Shown here: piece by piece, positions 1-4,762 of the stretch
Position numbering within the stretch: the first letter of the stretch is position 1
How the letters are laid out: every line of letters starts with the position of its first letter
Source of the DNA: JAAYCO01 sp964632015
Lineage (GTDB): Bacteria > Planctomycetota > Phycisphaerae > SM23-33
Reading direction: 5' to 3'
DNA: 5,223 nucleotides
NCBI GenBank assembly: GCA_964632015.1
Contig: CAZWAT010000195.1
Location: 1-5,223, forward strand
Position numbers and translations under genes: made by a program
The notes under the pieces: model-generated
The model's input: the letters and a program-made list of their open reading frames with translations, nothing else
Databases searched by the model: none
Told to the model about the DNA's origin: nothing

Positions 1-123
1 CCCTACTGTCATCAGAATCTCGTCAACGGGTGTGTCCTGGGGCTGGGTGACGGGACAGCCAACAAGGCAAAGTGAAAGCAACGCCAACAACACAGGCATT
101 ACGATAGCGAATATCTGTTTCAT
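1..123 (-). CDS. Lipoprotein N-terminus, partial (runs off the left edge)
   Basis: Reading leftward from the ATG at 123-121 gives 41 uninterrupted codons before the window ends. The first 23 residues form a typical lipoprotein signal peptide: a short basic start (MKQ), a hydrophobic core of about 17 residues (IFAIVMPVLLALLSLCL), and the lipobox L20-V21-G22-C23. By the general pathway this would be exported, lipidated on Cys23 and cleaved by signal peptidase II. The mature part begins CPVTQPQDTPVDEILMTVG and shows no recognisable domain, so the function is unknown. A GAGGT ribosome binding site lies 7 bases before the ATG and supports this start. Residue +2 of the mature protein is Pro rather than Asp, so there is no obvious inner-membrane retention signal if the Lol rules apply in this organism. 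The gene is divergent from the TIGR03790 gene to its right. The gene call is fairly safe; nothing can be said about its length. Confidence 0.8.
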   Translation of the reverse strand, partial: MKQIFAIVMPVLLALLSLCLVGCPVTQPQDTPVDEILMTVG

Positions 124-130
124 ACTAACG

Positions 131-135
131 ACCTC
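131..135 (-). promoter_or_regulatory. Ribosome binding site of the lipoprotein gene
   Basis: The minus strand reads GAGGT followed by seven bases and then ATG. This is a good Shine-Dalgarno match at normal spacing. It fixes the start of a gene otherwise known only from its signal peptide. Confidence 0.65.
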
Positions 136-199
136 GCAACCTGTGGGTCTATTGTGTCATGGCCGGCATGTAAAATCTATCCAGGCCCGGCTCGCGATG

Positions 200-227
200 T
201 TGTCAGGCCACGATTTAAGAGTATATC
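200..227 (+). promoter_or_regulatory. Candidate sigma-70-type promoter of the TIGR03790 gene
   Basis: TTGTCA (five of six to TTGACA) and TATATC (four of six to TATAAT) are separated by 16 bases. Transcription would start near 234, giving a leader of about 135 bases to the preferred start codon at 370. This is the best plus-strand pair I found in the spacer, but the match is moderate and sigma-factor preferences in this lineage are not known from the window. Confidence 0.3.
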
Positions 228-260
228 TTCTCATCAGGCCAAGAGATATGCTAATGTAGA

Positions 261-278
261 CCATATGGCGTAACGCCA
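261..278. repeat. Overlapping palindromes CCATATGG and TGGCGTAACGCCA (possible operator)
   Basis: CCATATGG (261-268) is a perfect 8-base palindrome. It shares its last three bases with the perfect 13-base palindrome TGGCGT-A-ACGCCA (266-278). In RNA the second could form a five-pair stem with a TAA loop. It lies between the candidate promoter and the TIGR03790 start, where a repressor site or a leader hairpin would act. No run of T follows, so it is not a terminator. Confidence 0.35.
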
Positions 279-369
279 GGGATAACCACCTGCTTGTCGG
301 ATGTTCTTCCTGGCCAGGCCGACGAATCGCCTGTGGGACAATGGCGTCTCAAGCCTTGGGATTTTTGGA

Positions 370-1896
370 ATGACTGGTTCATTAAGGAACGACCTTATCC
401 TTACGGTGCTGATGACAGTGGTTCTCGCCGCCTCGGCGCGGGCGGATCTTCTACCATCACAGGTAGTTATCGTCGCAAATGAGTGCAGCGAAGAGAGCAT
501 CTGGTTGGCCGAGTATTACGCCCGTCAGCGCGACATCCCCCAGGGCAACATCCTGCTGGTCAACGCACCTCTTGGTGAGAGCATCGCCAGGGATGAGTAC
601 GAGTATTTCATTCGTAAGCCCATTGCCGACGCTATGCAGCAGCAGGAACTGGCACAGGCCCGTTGCATAGTGCTCATGCGGGGCATGCCCCTTTACATCG
701 AGCCAACCGAGCTGGACCCGCAGCGCCGACAACTTGCGAGAATCTACGAACAGGCACTTCGCGACGGTAGAATCAGGCTGTTGGATCTGGCCCAGCAGGC
801 GCAACGGGTCTCCGGTGAGCGTCTTCGAAGATCAACAGTACCGTTAAGTCGTGATTCCACGACACACGAGATCCGCGCGACGCTGAACTCGGCACTGGTT
901 CGAGCACTTGCCCAGGAGGGCATGAGTCCGCGCGTGCGGTCCATGTATTTGCAGGCACAGGGTTTGAGGGGGGTAATGGCATATCTTCAGCATCATAATC
1001 CCTCCGAAGCGCGTGGGTATCAGGCCCGGCTTCAGGCGGCGCAACAGGCACTGAATGAAAACAATCGCCTGCCTCTTTCGCCGCGAACGATCTCGCAACG
1101 TCTTTCACTATTGGAAGAGACCGGCGGACTATCGTCGGCTGTATTTTACGCTGAAAGCCAACTCAGGCATTTTTCGCCCCCCGCCGACGACGCCAGCGTT
1201 GACAGTGAGCTTGCACTGGTATTGGCGGGAAGATACAAGCTCGACGGACCTGTGTCCAATCCGCTCAGATCCGCGCCGGGCACCAACGCCACACCACTGC
1301 TGATGACCGCCCGCATTGACGGACCCGGGCGTGAGGATGTCACGCGAATGATCAAGTCATCCATCAAGGCAGAGCAGGAAGGCTTGCGAGGCACGTTCTA
1401 TATTGACTCAGGCGGCCCCAGCGCCGATTTCGACAACCGACTCAGGAAGCTTCACCGACTCATGCTTCAGATGCCGGGCCTTCGGGTACACTTCGACCAG
1501 TCCTATGACGTCCTGCCGCCAATGAGCGCGCCACAAGCGGCGCTTTATGTGGGTTGGTACCGCCCAAGACAGTACGTGCCCTCGATGATGTGGGTACCCG
1601 GCGCGGTGGGATGGCATATTGCTTCCGACGAAGCTCGCGGCATAAGTTCCCCTACCTCATCGAGCTGGTGTGCGGGGATGATTCGAAACGGGGCTGTGGC
1701 GACTATCGGCGCAGTCAAAGACCCCACCCTCGGGGCATTCCCGATCGAAAGCGAGTTCTTCACGCTGCTTCTGGAAGGTAGATATAGCCTGGTCGAATGC
1801 TACTGGAAAAGCATTCCACACGCCAGTTGGCGCATGACCCTCATAGGCGATCCGCTGTACCGCCCGTTTGAGCTTAATCCCATCGCAGCCGAGTGA
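370..1896 (+). CDS. TIGR03790 family protein, exported, function unknown
   Basis: The protein is 508 residues from the ATG at 370. Residues 1-25 are a signal peptide: Arg6, a hydrophobic core LILTVLMTVVLAA, and an Ala-Arg-Ala site before Asp26. The mature protein should therefore cross the inner membrane. TIGR03790 hallmarks, in order, are VVIVAN (32-37) followed by the LAEYYARQRDIPQGNI block, VLMRGMPLYI (101-110), DSELALVLAGRY (278-289), MTARIDGP (312-319), GTFYIDSGGP (341-350), ALYVGWY (391-397), GAVGWHIAS (411-419), NGAVATIGAVKDP (440-452) and the C-terminal GDPLYRPF (493-500). The family is uncharacterised and is reported only from bacteria that have exosortase, so a role in exosortase-linked surface-protein biology is an inference. 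About 165 residues of charged, helix-prone sequence (roughly 112-277) separate the second and third blocks and look like a lineage-specific insertion. An in-frame ATG at 301 would add 23 residues, but it has no Shine-Dalgarno and would bury the signal peptide. At 370, GGGA lies 8 bases upstream. The stop codon is 4 bases from that of convergent pyrG. Confidence 0.88.
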   Translation: MTGSLRNDLILTVLMTVVLAASARADLLPSQVVIVANECSEESIWLAEYYARQRDIPQGNILLVNAPLGESIARDEYEYFIRKPIADAMQQQELAQARCIVLMRGMPLYIEPTELDPQRRQLARIYEQALRDGRIRLLDLAQQAQRVSGERLRRSTVPLSRDSTTHEIRATLNSALVRALAQEGMSPRVRSMYLQAQGLRGVMAYLQHHNPSEARGYQARLQAAQQALNENNRLPLSPRTISQRLSLLEETGGLSSAVFYAESQLRHFSPPADDASVDSELALVLAGRYKLDGPVSNPLRSAPGTNATPLLMTARIDGPGREDVTRMIKSSIKAEQEGLRGTFYIDSGGPSADFDNRLRKLHRLMLQMPGLRVHFDQSYDVLPPMSAPQAALYVGWYRPRQYVPSMMWVPGAVGWHIASDEARGISSPTSSSWCAGMIRNGAVATIGAVKDPTLGAFPIESEFFTLLLEGRYSLVECYWKSIPHASWRMTLIGDPLYRPFELNPIAAE

Positions 1897-1900
1897 TGAG

Positions 1901-3634
1901 CTATTCCCTGGCGCGTTGCCTCTCAAGTGCCGCCTTGACCAGACCATAAAACAGCGGATGCGGCTTCAAAGGCCTGCTTGTGAGACACGGGTGAGCCTGT
2001 GTGCCCACGAAGTAAGGATGAACCTCTTGGGGCAGTTCCAGTATCTGCATGATGGGGTGATTCGGATGCCTGCCCGAGAAGACGAGACCCGCCTTCTCAA
2101 GACTATCGACATACTTGGGATCCACCTCGTATCTGTGGCGGAATCGCATCCTGATTCTCGTCGCCCCGTCAAACAACTCGCTGGCAAGCGTGTCGGGCTG
2201 AATGTCGACATCCTGCCCGCCGAGGCGCATGTTGCCTCCGAGTCCCTCAATTTTCTTCTGCTCGGGCAGTATGTCGATAACCGGTTCTTTGCAGTCGGGT
2301 TTGATCTCTGTGCTGTGTGCTTCTTGAAGCCCCAGAACATTGCGAGCGTATTCGATCACCGCCATCTGGAAGCCCATGCATATGCCCAGAAATGGCATTC
2401 CGGTGGTGCGGGCATGCTCGATGCAGGCAATCTTACCGGTTGTTCCGCGCACGCCGAAACCGCCGGGAACGATTATCGCATCAACCTTTGACATCGCTTC
2501 GCGCGCTTCGTCGGGGTTACTAATTTCAGCCGTGTCGATCCACGCGATATCGACATCGGCGTCATTGGCAACACCGGAATGCTCTATCGCCTTGATGATG
2601 CTGGCGTAACTGTCTCGCACCGCGGTGTATTTACCTGTGATTCCAATAGTGACCTTGTTCTTGCACGACATCAACCTTGAGGTGAACCTGCTCCATTCCT
2701 GGGCGGCTCGCGAGTCCATCGCCGAGTTGACCTTCCCACCAAGGTTGAGCAACTGAACCACTTCGCTGTCAAGCCCGGCCTCCCTCATGACCTCGGGCAA
2801 CAAGTAGATGCTGGGCAGATCGTGCATCGAGAACACCCGGCGAACCGGAACACTGGTATAAACAGAGATCTTCTGTCGCACTTTCTGGGTGACTTCGGTC
2901 TCGGCACGGCAGGCGACAATGTGAGGCATGATGCCGTATTCCATGATCCGTTTCATGCCCAACTGGGCAGCCTTCGACTTCTGCTCGCCCAACGCCGATG
3001 GCGAAAGAATGTACGTCAACGCAACGTACACCACCGACCCCTCGCCCTCTTCGTACGCCAGCTCTCGCAGCGCCTCGATGAAGTAAGCGTTCTCGAAATC
3101 GCCCACGGTCCCGCCAACCTCCACGAACACAACATCCGCATTGGTCTTAACCGCAAGCTCCCTCAGACGCAGCTTCACCTCGCCGGTGACATGCGGAATC
3201 ATCTGAACGTCCCTGCCCAGATAACTGCCCGCACGCTCTTTGGACAACACCGACGTTAATATCTGACCAGACGTGCTGAAGTTGACACGGGTGAGATTCT
3301 GGTCGAGCATTCGCTCATACGTGCCCAGATCCATGTCCGTCTCCATGCCGTCATCCAGCACGAAGACCTCACCATGCCGATAAGGGTTCAGCGTGCCCGA
3401 GTCGATATTCAGGTATCCCTCGAGCTTAATGGGTGAAACGCTGAAACCTTTGTCTTTCAAAAGCTTAGCGAGTGAAGAAGAGAAGATTCCTTTCCCAAGA
3501 CCGCTGATCACGGTGCCCATAATGACAACATACTTGGTCTTGCCAAGCTGGTAGCCTTCGGGCAATGGGGTGTAGAATTCCGTTTCGTCGGTTCGGTCTT
3601 TGACAGACCGCAGCAGATCCATAGCGTTGCTCAT
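1901..3634 (-). CDS. pyrG: CTP synthase (glutamine-hydrolysing), divergent form
   Basis: This 577-residue protein makes CTP from UTP with ATP and ammonia drawn from glutamine; it is cytoplasmic and the last step of pyrimidine nucleotide synthesis. The synthetase domain (about 35-300) has a P-loop GTVISGLGKG (40-49, Lys48 = E. coli Lys18), Lys70 (= Lys40), METDMDLGTYERM with Asp102 (= Asp72), VEVGGTVGD with Glu172 (= Glu140) and EQKSKAAQ (= EVKTKPTQ). The class I glutaminase domain (about 325-577) has VPGGFGVRG (389-397), nucleophile Cys419 in FLGICMGFQ, RHRYEV (499-504) and His548. Two things are odd. The triad Glu after His548-Pro (E. coli Glu517) is Cys550, codon TGT at 1987-1985. The near-universal KLDPYINVDPGTMSP reads KLEGYLNIDSGTLNP. 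About 34 residues precede the first strand, against about 4 in E. coli; a TAG two codons before the ATG rules out an earlier start, and Met5 is an alternative. Neither start has a clear ribosome binding site. The DUF1638 gene ends 73 bases upstream on the same strand. Identification as pyrG is very safe. Confidence 0.97.
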   Translation of the reverse strand: MSNAMDLLRSVKDRTDETEFYTPLPEGYQLGKTKYVVIMGTVISGLGKGIFSSSLAKLLKDKGFSVSPIKLEGYLNIDSGTLNPYRHGEVFVLDDGMETDMDLGTYERMLDQNLTRVNFSTSGQILTSVLSKERAGSYLGRDVQMIPHVTGEVKLRLRELAVKTNADVVFVEVGGTVGDFENAYFIEALRELAYEEGEGSVVYVALTYILSPSALGEQKSKAAQLGMKRIMEYGIMPHIVACRAETEVTQKVRQKISVYTSVPVRRVFSMHDLPSIYLLPEVMREAGLDSEVVQLLNLGGKVNSAMDSRAAQEWSRFTSRLMSCKNKVTIGITGKYTAVRDSYASIIKAIEHSGVANDADVDIAWIDTAEISNPDEAREAMSKVDAIIVPGGFGVRGTTGKIACIEHARTTGMPFLGICMGFQMAVIEYARNVLGLQEAHSTEIKPDCKEPVIDILPEQKKIEGLGGNMRLGGQDVDIQPDTLASELFDGATRIRMRFRHRYEVDPKYVDSLEKAGLVFSGRHPNHPIMQILELPQEVHPYFVGTQAHPCLTSRPLKPHPLFYGLVKAALERQRARE

Positions 3635-3707
3635 GGACTAGTAGATTACTTTCAGTTGCCCTTATTCTCAAGAAGCGACAAAAGGATTTGCGAAACAAAA
3701 ATTGCAA
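3635..3707 (-). other. Spacer between the DUF1638 gene and pyrG
   Basis: This stretch of 73 bases, AT-rich on the side next to the DUF1638 stop codon, separates two genes on the same strand. I see no hairpin with a T-run that would terminate the first transcript, and no convincing -35/-10 pair for pyrG. The sequence therefore fits co-transcription from the DUF1638 promoter, though a weak internal promoter cannot be excluded. No Shine-Dalgarno precedes the pyrG ATG. Confidence 0.4.
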
Positions 3708-4493
3708 CTACCGCCCATCGACCTGGTCGGACGAGGACGCAAAGTCCATAATCTCCGCGTCATTTCTGGCGATAATGCGGGATCCGGGGGGTACGACGAC
3801 AAAATCATCGTCCCACACGCCGGAGAACATTTTTCTTAATAACTCCAGCTCGCCCCTCTGCGTGGAGAAGCTCCAGTTGTTTTTCTGAGCGCGTTTCCTG
3901 GCCTCTGCGATACATGCGGATTCGTCGCAAACGCCCATTTCCAAATAAAGGCATCGGGTGTAGTTCTTCCTCCAGTCGCCTATGCTCTGGAGGATGAACT
4001 CGGCGTTGTCCTGGCCGTACTTTTCGACCATCTCGTCATAAGTCATATCAAGACCCAGATTCGACATGACCCCACGCCGGCCGTAGGCGGGCAATGAGGC
4101 GGGCGAACCCTCAAAATTGTCCCGCTCGATCCATCCCGTTGACGCATAGAACGTTCCGCTGTGAGATGAGAAATATTCCTCGAACGCCGTTCTGGACCCG
4201 AACAGCAGGGTGATGCAGTCATGCGCCTTGGGAATTACAAGTGGAATCTCACGGGCTTGAAGACCCACCACCCCATCGTTGCACCGGGCATACCCCAGTA
4301 GAATCGCGTCATACCCCGCATCTGTTGAGTCAATCGCCGCCTGTATGCGAGCATTCATGTCCTGGCGGGGAAGATCGTGCAAACCCTTCAGCAGAAACTC
4401 CACATCCACCCGTTCGTCCACACTGGCCGCCAAACTGCAAGCTTCGCGATACAGAATCTCACAACCGATAAATTTGAATTTACGCCTTGCCAT
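3708..4493 (-). CDS. DUF1638 family protein, function unknown
   Basis: From the ATG at 4493-4491 the product is 261 residues, soluble, with no signal peptide or membrane segment. I recognise the DUF1638 pattern: KFKFIGCEILYREAC at the N-terminus (Cys11, Cys19), VDVEFLLKGLHD (29-40), YDAILLGYARCNDGVVGL (61-78, Cys71), and VIPKAHDCITLLFGSR (86-101, His91, Cys93), then FYASTGWIE. The conserved Cys and His residues suggest a metal, corrinoid or thiol site, but this is inference and no activity is known to me. In other genomes DUF1638 genes often sit near corrinoid methyltransferase genes; none is visible here. A TTG codon at 4532 would add 13 residues, but it lies inside the -35 box of a good promoter, so the ATG is preferred. 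The C-terminus (about 180-261) has a further Cys pair in GVCDESAC and a charged tail. pyrG follows on the same strand after 73 bases, and a sigma-54 activator gene is divergent on the other side. Confidence 0.88.
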   Translation of the reverse strand: MARRKFKFIGCEILYREACSLAASVDERVDVEFLLKGLHDLPRQDMNARIQAAIDSTDAGYDAILLGYARCNDGVVGLQAREIPLVIPKAHDCITLLFGSRTAFEEYFSSHSGTFYASTGWIERDNFEGSPASLPAYGRRGVMSNLGLDMTYDEMVEKYGQDNAEFILQSIGDWRKNYTRCLYLEMGVCDESACIAEARKRAQKNNWSFSTQRGELELLRKMFSGVWDDDFVVVPPGSRIIARNDAEIMDFASSSDQVDGR

Positions 4494-4503
4494 AAACGCC
4501 TGG

Positions 4504-4532
4504 ATTATAGGCTTTTTTGCAGTCACTACCAA
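4504..4532 (-). promoter_or_regulatory. Promoter of the DUF1638 gene (perfect -10 box)
   Basis: On the minus strand TTGGTA (4532-4527, four of six to TTGACA) is followed by exactly 17 bases and then TATAAT (4509-4504), a perfect -10 box. Transcription should start about 7 bases further, near 4497, only about four bases before the ATG at 4493. The mRNA would then be almost leaderless, and the weak AGG before the ATG would fall outside or at the very 5' end of the transcript. The promoter also argues against the upstream TTG start codon. Confidence 0.6.
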
Positions 4533-4565
4533 TTATTTTTAGTTAATGTAAGTGTCCCGTTTTCA

Positions 4566-4594
4566 TTGACTTACCCTACATGCCTTCATGTAAA
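4566..4594 (+). promoter_or_regulatory. Candidate promoter of the sigma-54 activator gene
   Basis: TTGACT (4566-4571, five of six to TTGACA) is followed by 17 bases and TGTAAA (4589-4594, four of six to TATAAT). Transcription would begin near 4601, giving a leader of about 160 bases before the ATG at 4763. The -10 box is modest, but the spacing is ideal and a perfect palindrome overlaps it. Confidence 0.4.
4577..4592. repeat. Perfect inverted repeat TACATG-N4-CATGTA (possible operator)
   Basis: Two perfect 6-base arms are separated by CCTT, making a 16-base dyad of the size bound by helix-turn-helix dimers. It covers the last part of the spacer and the first bases of the -10 box of the candidate plus-strand promoter, the usual place for a repressor site. 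It also lies about 45 bases upstream of the -35 box of the divergent DUF1638 promoter, so one protein could affect both genes. The binding protein is unknown. Confidence 0.4.
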
Positions 4595-4753
4595 AGGTTC
4601 TATTTCTACAAACGTGCTTGAAATCAGGAAAAACCATGATATAAGAATCATAGCAAGCCTGATGCATACTTTGCTCGAGTATGACATCTGCTCAAGAAAC
4701 GTTCTCAGCGCTGTTGGCGCTAACTTTATGTTTGTGCCCATTTTTGCGCGAGT

Positions 4754-4758
4754 GAGGA
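4754..4758 (+). promoter_or_regulatory. Ribosome binding site of the sigma-54 activator gene
   Basis: GAGGA stands 4 bases before the ATG at 4763, within TGAGGA. A TGA stop in the same frame directly precedes that ATG, so no longer N-terminus is possible and the start is well fixed. Confidence 0.65.
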
Positions 4759-4762
4759 ATGA

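Larger units (their letters stand above)
124..369. other. Divergent intergenic region between the lipoprotein and TIGR03790 genes
   Basis: This 246-base spacer must carry the promoters of both divergent genes. On the plus strand TTGTCA (200-205) stands 16 bases before TATATC (222-227). On the minus strand TATACT (225-220) overlaps it, but no good -35 box is seen for it. The octamer TCAGGCCA occurs at 203-210 and again at 234-241. Three palindromes lie downstream: CCATATGG (261-268), TGGCGT-A-ACGCCA (266-278) and CCTGGCCAGG (309-318). I found no sigma-54 -24/-12 pair, tRNA, riboswitch or convincing small gene. If translation of the TIGR03790 gene starts at 301 instead of 370, the last 69 bases are coding. 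Confidence 0.5.

Noticed and set aside
32..259. Plus-strand frame of 75 codons at the left edge
   Set aside because: The minus strand of the first 123 bases gives a clear lipoprotein signal peptide with a ribosome binding site; the plus frame has neither a family nor a start signal.
124..369. Sigma-54 promoter upstream of the TIGR03790 gene, as found for some PEP-CTERM genes
   Set aside because: I looked for a GG-N10-GC pair within a TGGCAC/TTGC context and found none with an acceptable match.
1921..1938. TCAAG-TGCCGC-CTTGA hairpin near the end of pyrG as a terminator
   Set aside because: Five base pairs inside the coding sequence, with no T-run on either strand.
1868..2491. Plus-strand open frame of 207 codons inside pyrG
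   Set aside because: It lies wholly antisense to the well-supported pyrG frame apart from its first bases, shows no recognisable domain and has no ribosome binding site of note. It reflects the codon bias of pyrG.
2822..3259. Plus-strand open frame of 145 codons antisense to pyrG
   Set aside because: Rich in His, Arg and Leu as expected of a reverse-frame shadow, with no domain recognised; the sense frame encodes core CTP synthase motifs.
3683..3706. TTGC...GCAA pairing after the DUF1638 stop codon as a terminator
   Set aside because: Only four base pairs with a long AT-rich loop and no following T-run in the right place; too weak to end transcription.
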